64,000 nucleotides of DNA from Rhizobium sp. G21 (GCF_014158035.1 NZ_JACFXW010000002.1:395001-459000), one strand, 5' to 3'. Shown: positions 49,096 through 58,778, numbered from the stretch's first letter. A program made the numbers and translations. Notes: a model not told the origin generated them from the sequence alone.

Positions 49096-50547
49096 TCATG
49101 CATAGGCTCCCGCCAGCTTGGCCGCTCCATCGACGTGACGGAGGGCGACCTCGGCCGCGTTTTCGAGGCGCGCCTCGCGTTCCGCCGCATCGCGCAGGCG
49201 CTTGGCGGCCGAGATCCTGACAAGGACCGGTTCATTGGCAATCCGCCGGTCGAGCGCGTCCTGCGCGGCGGCCGCCCAGGGAAGTTCGCCGCTGCGGCGC
49301 GTGGCGGTCGCCTCGATCGCGTCGAGTTCGCTGGCTTTGGGCAGGATTTCGAACAGCATGTCGAACAGCGCGTTGCAGATCTCCTGGATCATCCAGGACG
49401 CGCCCGAATAGCCCATCACCGGCGTGCCGGTGTGGCGGCGGACGATCGCGCCAGGATAAGAAAGCTGGATGAATTTGCCGCGCTGGCTGCGCTCGGCCAT
49501 GTACATGCGCTCGTTGAACGAGCCGAACATCACCATGGGCGGCTTGGCGGCCAGGAGATCGGCGACGGCCTGGTTGTCGGTCTTGGCGCCGGGTTTGCGC
49601 GCCACTGAGAAGGCGCAGGGCAATCCCATTTCCTCTTCGAGGAAATTGCGCACGCCGCGCGTATAGGTCTCGCCGGCGACGACGGCGAAGCTGGCCGTGG
49701 CGAAGAAGTCCTGCGTGACCGAGCGCCAGAGATCCCAGAGCGGCTTCAGGGTCGTGTGCTTTTCCCGCAGGATGAACGGTTCCGGATCGAGCCCGAGCAT
49801 CTCGCCGAGCGAGCGCAGGAAGGCGGTGGTCGAATGGATGCCGATCGGCGCCTGCAGATAGGGACGGTCGAGGGATTCGCAGAGCAGGCGTCCGAATTCG
49901 CGATAGAGACAGATATTGGCGTCCGCATCGGCGAGCTTGCGGATGTCGTCGAGATGGCTGCCGAGCGGGAAGACCATATTCATCTCCGCGCCGATCCCTT
50001 CGACGAGCCTGGAGATCTCCGCCAGGTCGGACGGCATGTTGTAGACGCCATAGGTCGGACCGATGATGTTGACCCGGGGCTTGGCCCCGTCAGCCCGGCG
50101 GCGTGGGGCAGGGACTTTGCCGCCTTTCGGGCCGAATTCCGTCCAGAGCCATTTCAGCGCGCGATCGGCGCTCTGCCATTGGTCCTCGTCGATCGTCCGG
50201 GGCAGGAAGCGCAGGATGTTCGAGCCCTCGGGCGTCACGCCGCCGCCGATCATCTCGGCGATCGAGCCTGTCACGACCACGGCCGGCAGATCCGGATCGA
50301 GGGCCAGACGGGCGCGCTTCATCGCGCCTTCGGTGCCATGTTGCCCGAGTTCGTCTTCCGACAGGCCGCTGACGACGATCGGCAGTTCATGCGGCGGCAG
50401 CGCGTCCGTGTAGTGCAGCACGGAGGTCACCGGTAGGTTTTCGCAGCCGACCGGGCCGTCGATGATGACCTGCAGGCCTTTGATTGCCGTGAAGGCGTAG
50501 ACGCTGCCCCAATAGCCGCCGGCTCTGTCGTGATCGAGGATCAGCAT
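49096..50547 (-). CDS. bchZ: chlorophyllide a reductase subunit Z
   Basis: A 483-residue nitrogenase-like catalytic subunit of chlorophyllide a oxidoreductase (BchXYZ), which reduces the B ring to the bacteriochlorin. The N-terminus LILDHDRAGGYWGSVYAFTA and GPVGCENLPVTSVLHYTDAL are characteristic. A conserved Cys region and NIIGPTYGVYNMPSDLAEI follow. It overlaps bchY by seven bases. Confidence 0.95.
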   Translation of the reverse strand: MLILDHDRAGGYWGSVYAFTAIKGLQVIIDGPVGCENLPVTSVLHYTDALPPHELPIVVSGLSEDELGQHGTEGAMKRARLALDPDLPAVVVTGSIAEMIGGGVTPEGSNILRFLPRTIDEDQWQSADRALKWLWTEFGPKGGKVPAPRRRADGAKPRVNIIGPTYGVYNMPSDLAEISRLVEGIGAEMNMVFPLGSHLDDIRKLADADANICLYREFGRLLCESLDRPYLQAPIGIHSTTAFLRSLGEMLGLDPEPFILREKHTTLKPLWDLWRSVTQDFFATASFAVVAGETYTRGVRNFLEEEMGLPCAFSVARKPGAKTDNQAVADLLAAKPPMVMFGSFNERMYMAERSQRGKFIQLSYPGAIVRRHTGTPVMGYSGASWMIQEICNALFDMLFEILPKASELDAIEATATRRSGELPWAAAAQDALDRRIANEPVLVRISAAKRLRDAAEREARLENAAEVALRHVDGAAKLAGAYA

Positions 50548-52100
50548 CCGACGCTATCCCCATTCTCGACCGCGTTGCGCGACTGCTTGATCTTCGCGGC
50601 GTATTTCTTGCGATAGGCGCTGCGATCCTGGGGCGTCTCGCGCCAGATGCCGGCCGTGTCGCCATCGCCGACGCCCTCGAAAAACGCGTTCATGGCTTCG
50701 AAGCGGGCCTTGTTGGCGATGGCGGCGTTTATGATCGAGGGCAGGGAGCCCGGACCGGCCGGTCCCATCAGCGGGCGAGCGGAGATCAGATTGGTGAAAT
50801 AGAGCGCCGGCGTCGCGGCTTCCTTGGCCTTCTGCACCACCGGCGTCGTGCCGATGGCGAGATCGGGACGGAATTCCTCGAAGGCGGCGATGTCCTGCTC
50901 CAGTGAGGCGCGGAAGCGGACGGTCACCCCATGGGCGGCAAGCCAGTCGGCGTCTTCAGCGTTATAGGGCGTCGTCGGGCAGGCCGTTCCGACATAGCGC
51001 AGATCTGCGCCGAGCTCGACGAGGAGACGGCCGACCAGCAGTTCGGAGCCTTCATAGCCGGAAAGCGTGATGCGTCCTTTGATGCGATTGGCGGCGAGGC
51101 CGGCGGAAATGGCGCCGCGCATGGCGTTGCGGGTCTGGTCGATCCTCGCTTGCGGCACGCCGCAGGTCCGGCCGATGGCGGAGAGCCAGGCGTCCGTGCC
51201 GTCGAGCCCGATCGGGGCGGAGCCGACGATGCTGCGGCCGGCCGCCGTGAATTCCCGGAAACTCGCCGTGTAGAAAGGATGGATGGCGGCGACGGCGGCG
51301 CAATCGAGCGCGGCGTAGAGATCGCGCCATTCGCGCACCGGAATGGTTGGTCCGGCCGCCAGTCCCATCGGCTCGAGCATGCGCCCGATCACCACGGGAT
51401 CGGCGGGGAACATCTCGCCCACCAGCGTCACGGTCGGTCTGTCGGCCAGGCCGCTGCGCGGCCGCTGCACGGGGCCGGCCTCGATCTCCTGCCGCGCATA
51501 GCTGAGCATCGCGGCGGAGAGCACGTCCTTGGCCTCGGCATGGGTCGGCACGCCGAAGCCGGGCACGTCGATCCCGACGATGCGCACGCCGTCGATCTCG
51601 CGCGGCAGCATCTGCAGCGGCACGCCGGAGGCGGTTGGGACGCAGAGATTGGTGACGATGACGGCGTCGTATTTATCCGGATCGGCCATCTGATGCACGG
51701 CTTCGACGATGTCCTCGAAGAGCTTGCCGGTCACCAGTGTTTCGGAGCTGAAGGGCACATAGCCGACGGAGCGCTTGGCGCCGTAGAAATGCGAGGTGAA
51801 GGTGAGGCCGTAGACGCAGCAGGCCGAGCCCGACAGGATCGTGGCGACGCGGCGCATGCGCAAGCCGACGCGCAGCGAGCCGAAAGCCGGGCACATCGAT
51901 TGCGGCTGGTCATGGGGTCCTTTGGGGTAGTCTGCTTCGAACCGATCCATCAGCGCGCCGGCGCCGGCTGCGCGCGCGGCGGCTTTGGAGCGTTCGGCGC
52001 CGTTGTGACAGCCGGCGTCTTCTGCCGGAGGCAGATCGAATTCCCGGGCTGCGATCTCCCGGTCTCTCTCCGCTTCAAATTCTTTGCGATGGTCATCCAT
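50541..52100 (-). CDS. bchY: chlorophyllide a reductase subunit Y
   Basis: A 519-residue partner subunit of BchZ. Cluster-ligand regions are QSMCPAFGSLRVGLRM, LSGSACCVYGLTFTSHFYGA and VTNLCVPTASGVPLQMLP. The N-terminal 50 residues are a poorly conserved acidic extension. It lies 13 bp after bchX. Intact. Confidence 0.95.
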   Translation of the reverse strand: MDDHRKEFEAERDREIAAREFDLPPAEDAGCHNGAERSKAAARAAGAGALMDRFEADYPKGPHDQPQSMCPAFGSLRVGLRMRRVATILSGSACCVYGLTFTSHFYGAKRSVGYVPFSSETLVTGKLFEDIVEAVHQMADPDKYDAVIVTNLCVPTASGVPLQMLPREIDGVRIVGIDVPGFGVPTHAEAKDVLSAAMLSYARQEIEAGPVQRPRSGLADRPTVTLVGEMFPADPVVIGRMLEPMGLAAGPTIPVREWRDLYAALDCAAVAAIHPFYTASFREFTAAGRSIVGSAPIGLDGTDAWLSAIGRTCGVPQARIDQTRNAMRGAISAGLAANRIKGRITLSGYEGSELLVGRLLVELGADLRYVGTACPTTPYNAEDADWLAAHGVTVRFRASLEQDIAAFEEFRPDLAIGTTPVVQKAKEAATPALYFTNLISARPLMGPAGPGSLPSIINAAIANKARFEAMNAFFEGVGDGDTAGIWRETPQDRSAYRKKYAAKIKQSRNAVENGDSVGC

Positions 52101-52113
52101 GGCGGTCTCGCTC

Positions 52114-53118
52114 TCAAACCGTATCGTAGATGACTTCGAGTGACGGGCGCGTCATCGCGCCGGTCGGACGCATGTCATCAGCCGTCGCCGGCACGAGCTT
52201 GTAGTCGGCGCCCGTTTCGCTGGCGTCGAACAGGCCGAGCAGCCCATCCTGATCGAGCGGGCGCGGCAGCACCGGCGGCGCTTCGGCGAGATTGATCGAC
52301 AGCGCCTCGAACAGAGGCCCCCATTGGGACTCGGGCGTGCCGATGATCTGGTAATTGGCGCTCTTGCGGCGGATGTCCTCGTGCTGCGGGATCGAGGCGA
52401 GCACGGGAATGCCGACCGCTTTGGCGAAAGCCTGGGCTTCGCCGGTGCCGTCGTCCTTGTTGATCACGAGGCCGGCCACGCCGACATTGCCGCCGAGATT
52501 GCGGAAATATTTCACCGCCGAGCAGACATTGTTGGCGACATAGAGCGATTGCAGGTCGTTGGAGCCGACCACCACAACCTTCTGGCACATGTCGCGGGCG
52601 ATCGGCAGGCCGAAGCCGCCGCAGACGACGTCGCCGAGGAAGTCGAGCAGGACATAGTCAAAGTCCCAGTCGTGAAAACCGAGCTTTTCCAACGTTTCGA
52701 AGCCGTGGATGATGCCCCGGCCGCCACAGCCTCGGCCGACTTCCGGCCCGCCCAACTCCATGGCGAAGACGCCGTCACGCTTGAAGCAGACGTCGGAGAT
52801 CGACACCTCCAGTCCGGCTTCCTTGCGGCGCGACGCCGTCTGGATGATCGTCGGGCAGGCGCGGCCGCCGAACAGGAGCGAGGTCGTGTCGCTCTTCGGG
52901 TCGCAGCCGATCAGCAGCACCTTCTTGCCGAGCTGGGCCAGCATGTAGGAGAGATTGGCGAGCGTGAAGCTCTTGCCGATGCCGCCCTTGCCATAGATCG
53001 CGATGATCTGCGTTTCCTTCGTCACCTTTCCGACTACGGGCGGATCGGGCTCGATGGCGGCTTCATCGCGGAGGTGCTCCTGCAGGCGCGAGGCGTCGAT
53101 GTCGAGATCAAGGCTCAT
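52114..53118 (-). CDS. bchX: chlorophyllide a reductase iron protein subunit X
   Basis: A 334-residue NifH-like ATPase feeding electrons to BchYZ. P-loop IIAIYGKGGIGKSFTLANLS (residues about 38-57); cluster cysteines in GRGCGGRGIIHGFE and LGDVVCGGFGLPIARDMC. The switch is VLLIGCDPKSDTTSLLFGG. Start overlaps bchC stop (ATGA at 53118-53115). Confidence 0.95.
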   Translation of the reverse strand: MSLDLDIDASRLQEHLRDEAAIEPDPPVVGKVTKETQIIAIYGKGGIGKSFTLANLSYMLAQLGKKVLLIGCDPKSDTTSLLFGGRACPTIIQTASRRKEAGLEVSISDVCFKRDGVFAMELGGPEVGRGCGGRGIIHGFETLEKLGFHDWDFDYVLLDFLGDVVCGGFGLPIARDMCQKVVVVGSNDLQSLYVANNVCSAVKYFRNLGGNVGVAGLVINKDDGTGEAQAFAKAVGIPVLASIPQHEDIRRKSANYQIIGTPESQWGPLFEALSINLAEAPPVLPRPLDQDGLLGLFDASETGADYKLVPATADDMRPTGAMTRPSLEVIYDTV

Positions 53119-54053
53119 GCGGCGTTCCTCCAGTCGATCACCATTTTCAGGCAGGTCGTATCCATGAATGCGGTCCGGTAGGCCGTCTCCGCCTGTTCGG
53201 GCGCGGCGCGATGCGTGATGAGGTTTTTGAGCGACAGCCGCCCTTGATCGACGAGCGCGAGGACGGCCTCGACATCTTCAGGCCGAAACTCGGCGGCGAT
53301 GGAGAGCGTGAGTTCGCGCATGAAGGCGGGGGCGAAGGCGCAGCCGATCCGCTCGCCGTAAAAGCCTGCCAGAACCAGTTCAGCGGGACGCTGCAATTGC
53401 GCGATGACGGCATCGACCACCGCAACGCCGCCGCTGGCGTCGATGGCGGTGAGATAACGGGAGGCATGGTCGTCGCTGGGATCGATGACGACATAGGCTT
53501 CGCCGCCCCCGCGCCGCGCCGCGGCCTTTTCCCACACGATCGGCGGCTCGGCGTCCAGCGCGATCACCATCCGGGCGATCAGTCGTCCCAGAACGCCGTG
53601 ACCGATCACGAGGCCGACTGCCCCACGCGCCCGCTTCACGGCATGATGAGCGGTGGCGGCGAGCGCCAGCAGAATGGCGTCTTCGTCCATCTCTGCGCTG
53701 ATCTTGAACGTGCGTGCGCCAGGCGCGACCAGACGCGACGCTGTGGCGCCGAACAACCCCGCCGCCCCCGCATAACAATTGGCTCCGGGCACGAAGACGA
53801 GGTCGCCTTCCTTGCGTCCCGATACCGCTCCGGCTTCGATGACCTGCCCGATCGTTTCGTAGCCGGGGACCAGCGGATAGCGCATGCCGGGGAATGCGGG
53901 CATCGTGCCGCTGAAGAGCATTTTCTCCGTGCCGGTCGAGACGCCGCTTGCGATGGCCTCGATCACGACCTCGTCGGGGCCGGGAACGTTCAGCGCCAGC
54001 TGCCGGAGGGCAACCTCGCCTGGTCTCTCGAATATCACAGCTGACGTCTTCAT
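53115..54053 (-). CDS. bchC: 3-hydroxyethyl bacteriochlorophyllide dehydrogenase
   Basis: A 312-residue medium-chain dehydrogenase-like enzyme oxidising the 3-hydroxyethyl to the 3-acetyl group. Start KTSAVIFERPGEVALRQLAL; SGVSTGTEKMLFSGTMPAFP and RYPLVPGYETIGQV are typical of BchC. LVIGHGVLGRLIARMVIALD is the NAD-binding motif. GGGGAGG precedes the ATG at 54053. It leads the bchCXYZ-orf77-pufBALMC operon and has two perfect PpsR boxes in its promoter. Confidence 0.94.
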   Translation of the reverse strand: MKTSAVIFERPGEVALRQLALNVPGPDEVVIEAIASGVSTGTEKMLFSGTMPAFPGMRYPLVPGYETIGQVIEAGAVSGRKEGDLVFVPGANCYAGAAGLFGATASRLVAPGARTFKISAEMDEDAILLALAATAHHAVKRARGAVGLVIGHGVLGRLIARMVIALDAEPPIVWEKAAARRGGGEAYVVIDPSDDHASRYLTAIDASGGVAVVDAVIAQLQRPAELVLAGFYGERIGCAFAPAFMRELTLSIAAEFRPEDVEAVLALVDQGRLSLKNLITHRAAPEQAETAYRTAFMDTTCLKMVIDWRNAA

Positions 54054-54092
54054 GTGCGTGCCTCCCCAGACACAGGAGCTCCCGTCTCCGAC

Positions 54093-54136
54093 TGTCATAT
54101 TATGTTGACAGATAAAAGTGTCAAATCTTATTTACA
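54093..54136 (-). promoter_or_regulatory. bchC promoter with two PpsR/CrtJ boxes
   Basis: Two perfect TGT-N12-ACA palindromes (54093-54110 and 54119-54136) separated by eight bases. On the minus strand TTGACA (54124-54119), a 16-bp spacer and TAATAT (54102-54097) make a strong sigma-70 promoter for bchC, 44 bp before its start codon. The distal box covers the -35 and the proximal box covers the -10. This is the classic arrangement for cooperative PpsR repression; occupancy is inferred. Confidence 0.85.
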
Positions 54137-54156
54137 CTTTTATCGCGTCCAATGTG

Positions 54157-55317
54157 TCAACGTTGTGCGCAAACGATGGTCGCGATGAGAGGATTGCTGG
54201 TCGAGACTGTCTTGGCAGCCTGAAAACCGGCCTCGGTAAGCAGGTCTGAGATCTCGTCGGCGCTGCGGCAGCGGCCCGATCCCATCGCCAGGAAGTAGAC
54301 GCTGAAATAGGCCGAAGCCAATCGCGCGCCCGCCGAGGGTCCGCTCATCGCCTCCGCAACCAGAATCCGGGCGCCGGGGCGTAGCGAGCGATAGAGATTG
54401 GCGAGGAGCACGCGGACGCGATCATCATCGTGGTCGCAGAGAATGCGAATCAGCGTGACGCAATCGGCGTCCGCAGGCGCGGGATCGCGGCAGAAATCGC
54501 CGCAGAATATCTGGCTGCGCGCGGCGAACCCTTCCGCCGCGAGATGGATGCGGGCCCGTTCCGCCACGGCCGGCAGATCCAACAGGCCGAGTTTCAAGTT
54601 TCGATGGCGACGGCCCACCGCAGTGAGAAAGGCGCCGTCGCCGCCGCCGACATCGACGAGCATGCTGTACCGGCCGAAGTCATAGGCGGGGAGGAGGCAA
54701 TCCGTCATCATCGACTGGCTGTGGCGCATCAGGGTGGAATAGTCTGCCACCGCCGCCGGCGGTAGGGCGCCGGGATCGCCGCCGCGCGCATAGGCCCAAT
54801 AGCGACCGAGTTCGGTATTGCCGGCTCCCTCGCGGAACAACTGTTCGGGTTCGAGCAGGTCGCGATAGAGCATGTCGTGATGCCGGATCATCGCCGCCAC
54901 GCCGGGATCGGAGGCGATCACGGTTCCGGCGTCGTCGAGCGCCCAGAGATCGGGCTCGATCTCGATCAACAGGCCGAGGTCCGCATTGGCTTTTAGCAGG
55001 GTGCGCATGCGCGACGGCGGCACGTTCAGTCGATGGGCGATTTCGCCAGCGCTCAGGACTTTGTCGCGCAAGAGCTCATACAGGCCGAGCCTGACGCCGG
55101 CGAGCAGCAGTTGCGACGAGATGAAGCCGCCGGTGAGGCGGAAGAGGGCGTTGGCCTTGCGGTTTCCGAGCGCCCGCAACACCGGGACGCGCGCGATCAA
55201 GCGGCGAAAATCGGTCGACCCCACCAGCCGATTGCGCCAGAGGCGAAACCTCACGGCAAGAGACGGCGCGACCGCGGCATGCGCGGGCTCGATCCGGATC
55301 TCCGAGGGCGTCGCCAT
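54157..55317 (-). CDS. crtF: hydroxyneurosporene O-methyltransferase
   Basis: A 386-residue SAM-dependent methyltransferase adding the methoxy group of spheroidene or spirilloxanthin. An N-terminal dimerisation winged helix holds GLYELLRDKVLSAGEIAHRL. The SAM loop is LVDVGGGDGAFLTAVGRRH, followed by GLLDLPAVAERAR. DAVTLIRILCDHDDD-like metal-independent catalytic region is seen as LIRILCDHDDDRVRVLL. It follows crtE by 24 bp and is probably in its operon. Confidence 0.92.
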   Translation of the reverse strand: MATPSEIRIEPAHAAVAPSLAVRFRLWRNRLVGSTDFRRLIARVPVLRALGNRKANALFRLTGGFISSQLLLAGVRLGLYELLRDKVLSAGEIAHRLNVPPSRMRTLLKANADLGLLIEIEPDLWALDDAGTVIASDPGVAAMIRHHDMLYRDLLEPEQLFREGAGNTELGRYWAYARGGDPGALPPAAVADYSTLMRHSQSMMTDCLLPAYDFGRYSMLVDVGGGDGAFLTAVGRRHRNLKLGLLDLPAVAERARIHLAAEGFAARSQIFCGDFCRDPAPADADCVTLIRILCDHDDDRVRVLLANLYRSLRPGARILVAEAMSGPSAGARLASAYFSVYFLAMGSGRCRSADEISDLLTEAGFQAAKTVSTSNPLIATIVCAQR

Positions 55318-55341
55318 GATCTTGTTCCTTCCAGAGCCGGC

Positions 55342-56210
55342 TTAGGCCGCGCTTGCGGCGAGCTTTTTCGGCATCAGCCTGGTCGCTTCATTGCGGATCA
55401 TGGCGCGGAACTGCTCTTGCCCTGCGCAATCCGGCACGCTCTCCGCCGCTTTGTCGACGAGGCGACGCAGATGTCCGAGCGCGCCTTCGAGCCCCAGCGA
55501 CCGAACGATGTTGGGCTTGCCGTTGCGGCTGTCTTGGCCCGCCGGCTTGCCCATGCTGCCGCTGTCGCCGATGGCGTCATAGAGATCGTCGGCGACCTGA
55601 TAGGCCGAGCCGAGCGCGTCGGCGAGCGTCAGCCAGTCCTGCGGATTGCCGCCGGCGGCGAGCGCGCCTGTCGAGACGGATCCAGCAAAAAGCGAGGCCG
55701 TTTTGGCGCGGTGATATTGGTCGATATTGATCTCGGCTTCGCTCTCCCAGGCCTGGCCTGCGACCAGCCCATAGGGCGAGCCGACCGCCTTGCCGATCAT
55801 GGCGATCAACGGCGCGGTGAGGGCGGGCGCCTGCACGGTTTCGCGCGCGATCGTTTCGAAGGCCGCGACGATCAAGCCGTCTCCGACCAAGAGAGCAATT
55901 TCCTCGCCGAATTCGGCGTGAACCGAGGGCAATCCGCGGCGGGTGGCGGCATTGTCGAAACAGGGCATGTCGTCATGCACGAGCGAGGCGCAATGCAGAA
56001 GCTCGATCGCCGCAGCGGCGCCTGTCGCCGCTTTGGGGTCGCGATCGCCGCAGGCCAGTGCGACCGCCAGGCAAATGCGCGGCCGAATGCGGGCGCCGCC
56101 GGGAAAGACCGCGTGACGCATGGCGGCGGCGAGTTTTGGGGGCAGCCATTGGCGGTTGCAAGTCTTAGGGACAGCTGCATTCCGATTTCGATGCGCTCAG
56201 ACAAATCCAT
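55342..56210 (-). CDS. crtE: geranylgeranyl diphosphate synthase, frameshifted
   Basis: About 289-residue trans-prenyltransferase making GGPP for carotenoids and the bacteriochlorophyll tail. The first Asp-rich motif is HDDMPCFDNAATRRG and the second is YQVADDLYDAIGD. The first 25 residues (MDLSERIEIGMQLSLRLATA) are in a different frame. One A appears missing from the run at 56134-56137, between CPQ and the body (KLAAAMRHAVFPGGARIRP). The ATG at 56210 has GGAG upstream. PpsR boxes lie just beyond. Confidence 0.88.
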
Positions 56211-56243
56211 GATCCGCTCCCCCAAGGATGACGATCGAATGAT

Positions 56244-56287
56244 TGTCAATTTGCATTGACTTAAAAATGTGTCAACATAAATTGACA
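56244..56287. promoter_or_regulatory. crtE-crtD divergent promoter with PpsR/CrtJ boxes
   Basis: A perfect box TGTCAACATAAATTGACA (56270-56287) and a one-mismatch box TGT-N12-ACT (56244-56261), eight bases apart, lie in the 109-bp gap. For crtD, TTGACT (56256-56261), a 16-bp spacer and TAAATT (56278-56283) form a plausible promoter. For crtE the TTGACA on the other strand has only a weak -10. Both genes are probably PpsR-controlled. Confidence 0.75.
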
Positions 56288-56319
56288 TACTGAAGGGGAA
56301 TGTCAATCGGGCGCAGGGG

Positions 56320-57903
56320 GTGAGGGTGCGCGAAAGGACTGGCGACACGGTGGTGGTGATCGGCGCCGGCATGGGCGGCATCTCAGCCGCCATCCTGCTC
56401 GCCGCGCAGGGGCTGAAGGTCCAGATGATCGAGGCCGCCGCAGCGCCGGGCGGCAAGATGCGGCGGGTGACGGCAGGCGGCCACGCCTTCGACGCCGGGC
56501 CGACCGTGCTGACCATGAAATGGGTGTTCGACGAGATCCTCGCTCATTGCGGCACGTCGCTGGCCGAGGAAATCCCGCTCACCCGCTCTGATGTCATCGC
56601 CCGCCACTATTGGCGGAATGGAGAAAGGCTGGATCTTTTCGCCGATGTCGCGGAGAGCCGCCGGGCGATCGCTGATTTCGCCGGCGCCCGTGAGGCGCAG
56701 GGCTTTCAGCGTTTCGCCGACGACAGCGCCCGCATCTATCATCTGTTGGAGCGCAGCTTCATCGATGCCGCCAGGCCCAATCCCCTGTCGCTATCGGCGC
56801 GGATCGGGCTCAATCGACCCCATGCGCTGATGGCGCTCAAGCCTTTCGCCACGCTCTGGTCGGCGCTGTCGGATTATTTCGCCGATCCGCGGCTGAGTCA
56901 GCTCTTCGGCCGCTACGCCACCTATTGCGGCTCGTCGCCCTTCCTCTCGCCGGCGACGCTGATGCTGGTCGCCCATGTCGAACAGGCAGGTGTCTGGACG
57001 ATCGAGGGCGGCATGCATGCGCTGGCGCGGCGGCTGATGGACATCGCCTGCGATTTCGGCGTCGAGATCCATTATGGCGAACGCGTATCCTCCATTCTCA
57101 GCGACGGCTCCGGCAGAAAGGTCGCAGGCGTTCTGACCGATCGCGAGCGCTGCATCGCTGCAGACAGCGTTCTCTATAATGGCGATGTCGCCGCGCTCGG
57201 CCCGCTTCTGGGGCGGCCGGCGGCTGCGGAGCGGCGGTCGCCGCGGTCTCTTTCGGCGCTGGTGACTTGCGGCCTCGAACGGCCCCTCGGCGTCCCGCTC
57301 GCCCATCACACGGTGTTCTTTTCGGATGACTACCGCGCTGAATTCTATGACATTTTCGACAAGGTCCGTCCGCCGCGCGATCCCACGGTCTATCTCTGCG
57401 CCCAGGATCGGCTAGCCTCCGGCGCGCGCTCGGTCGGGCAAGACGAGCGCGCCCCTGAACGTCTCTACTGTCTCATGAACATGCCGGCCGATGGCGACAG
57501 CCATGCCCCTGCGGAAAGCGAGATCGAGCAATGCCTGTCTTCGATGAGACATCGCCTGGAGAAGAACGGCCTGACGATCTCGCTCGATCGGGCGATGCTG
57601 GATGTGACGACGCCGGAGAGCTTCGACCGGCTCTATCCGGGCTCGGGCGGAGCGCTTTACGGGGTGGCGTCACATGGCTGGATGGCGTCCTTCCAGCGGC
57701 CGGGCGCGCGGGGGCCGCTCAAGGGTCTGTATCTGGCGGGTGGGAGCGTGCATCCGGGGCCGGGCGTGCCGATGGCGGCGCTTTCGGGCAAGATCGCCGC
57801 CCAGCGCCTGATCGCGGACAGGGCTTCGAACGGCCGGTCGCGCCTGGCGGCTATCACTGGTGGTATGCGGATGCGGTCAGCGATTGCGGATCTTTCGCCC
57901 TGA
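56320..57903 (+). CDS. crtD: hydroxyneurosporene desaturase (methoxyneurosporene dehydrogenase)
   Basis: A 527-residue FAD-dependent carotenoid desaturase of the CrtI/CrtD family, introducing the C3,4 double bond. The FAD motif VVVIGAGMGGISAAILLAAQ is near residue 11. Family features are HAFDAGPTVLTMKWVFDEIL and the C-terminal GLYLAGGSVHPGPGVPMAAL. No ATG is available at the 5' end; GTG 56320 or GTG 56326 is the likely start. The C-terminal tail after SGKIAAQRLIADRAS is arginine-rich, lies over crtC coding sequence and may be an artefact of a lost base. Confidence 0.9.
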   Translation: MRVRERTGDTVVVIGAGMGGISAAILLAAQGLKVQMIEAAAAPGGKMRRVTAGGHAFDAGPTVLTMKWVFDEILAHCGTSLAEEIPLTRSDVIARHYWRNGERLDLFADVAESRRAIADFAGAREAQGFQRFADDSARIYHLLERSFIDAARPNPLSLSARIGLNRPHALMALKPFATLWSALSDYFADPRLSQLFGRYATYCGSSPFLSPATLMLVAHVEQAGVWTIEGGMHALARRLMDIACDFGVEIHYGERVSSILSDGSGRKVAGVLTDRERCIAADSVLYNGDVAALGPLLGRPAAAERRSPRSLSALVTCGLERPLGVPLAHHTVFFSDDYRAEFYDIFDKVRPPRDPTVYLCAQDRLASGARSVGQDERAPERLYCLMNMPADGDSHAPAESEIEQCLSSMRHRLEKNGLTISLDRAMLDVTTPESFDRLYPGSGGALYGVASHGWMASFQRPGARGPLKGLYLAGGSVHPGPGVPMAALSGKIAAQRLIADRASNGRSRLAAITGGMRMRSAIADLSP

Positions 57904-58778
57904 GCGTCATCGCCTTCGTCGGGTCGGTTTTCTCGCCCTATTATCATTGGGCCGGGCGGCGCGAGCCCGAAGATCACATTTCTTTCAACGTGGCGCTCTA
58001 TGGAACCGGCGTAAACGCCTGGGCGATGACCGAGCGGGGGAAAGCCAGCCTCATGCGTGGCACTCATCTCCTGAAGATCGGCGCCAGCAGCATGGAGATC
58101 CACCCCGGCAAGCTGCTGATCCATTTCGACGAAATGGCGTTGCCTTGGCCGGGACAGCGCCTGCTTCCGCAACGCATCACCGGCGATATCGAGATCAGCG
58201 CTGACAGTGAGAGCGACGCCGCTATCGCTCTCGATCCGGGTCGAGCGCATGTCTGGTCGCCGCGCCTGCCGCAGGCGCGGGCGGTCGTGCGCAGTCACGC
58301 CTTTCCCGGCGGCGGCTGGGCGGGTCACGCCTATCACGACGTCAATTTCGGCAGCCGCCCGGTGGAGCATGATTTCATGGGCTGGGATTGGGCGCGGGGC
58401 GTCGATGAAGAGAGCGGCGAGACTGTTGTCCTTTATGACGCCGAGCTTCTGCATGGAGGGCGCCGGCGCCTCGCATTGCGGTTCGGGGACGATGGTGCGC
58501 CCTCCGCGTTCGACTTGCCCTCGGCCAAGCGCCTGCCCAGAGGCTTTTGGGGTGTCGGCGGCGCGATCGCCTGTGACGACGCGGCGGAGCCGGAGATCGT
58601 ACGCCGTCTGGAGGATTCTCCCTTTTACCGGCGTTCGCTCGTCAGCACCCGCATGGGCGGTCATCCGCTTACGATGGTGCATGAGACACTCGATTGCCGG
58701 CGGCTCGCCAATCCGCTGGTGCGGATGATGCTGCCCTTCCGCATGCCGCGGCGAACCGGATTTCAGCGCTCATCCTGA
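57825..58778 (+). CDS. crtC: hydroxyneurosporene synthase (carotenoid 1,2-hydratase)
   Basis: About 318 recognisable residues of CrtC, which hydrates the psi end group of neurosporene or lycopene derivatives. Conserved: FERPVAPGGYHWWYADAVSD, FVGSVFSPYYHWAG, GHAYHDVNFGSRPVEHDFMG and WDWARGVDE. The first coordinate is the first residue clearly homologous to CrtC. No ATG, GTG or TTG stands in frame nearby, so either the true start lies in crtD after a missing base, or an unusual start is used. The 3' end overlaps a convergent 47-codon gene by 16 bp. Confidence 0.88.
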   Translation, partial: FERPVAPGGYHWWYADAVSDCGSFALSVIAFVGSVFSPYYHWAGRREPEDHISFNVALYGTGVNAWAMTERGKASLMRGTHLLKIGASSMEIHPGKLLIHFDEMALPWPGQRLLPQRITGDIEISADSESDAAIALDPGRAHVWSPRLPQARAVVRSHAFPGGGWAGHAYHDVNFGSRPVEHDFMGWDWARGVDEESGETVVLYDAELLHGGRRRLALRFGDDGAPSAFDLPSAKRLPRGFWGVGGAIACDDAAEPEIVRRLEDSPFYRRSLVSTRMGGHPLTMVHETLDCRRLANPLVRMMLPFRMPRRTGFQRSS

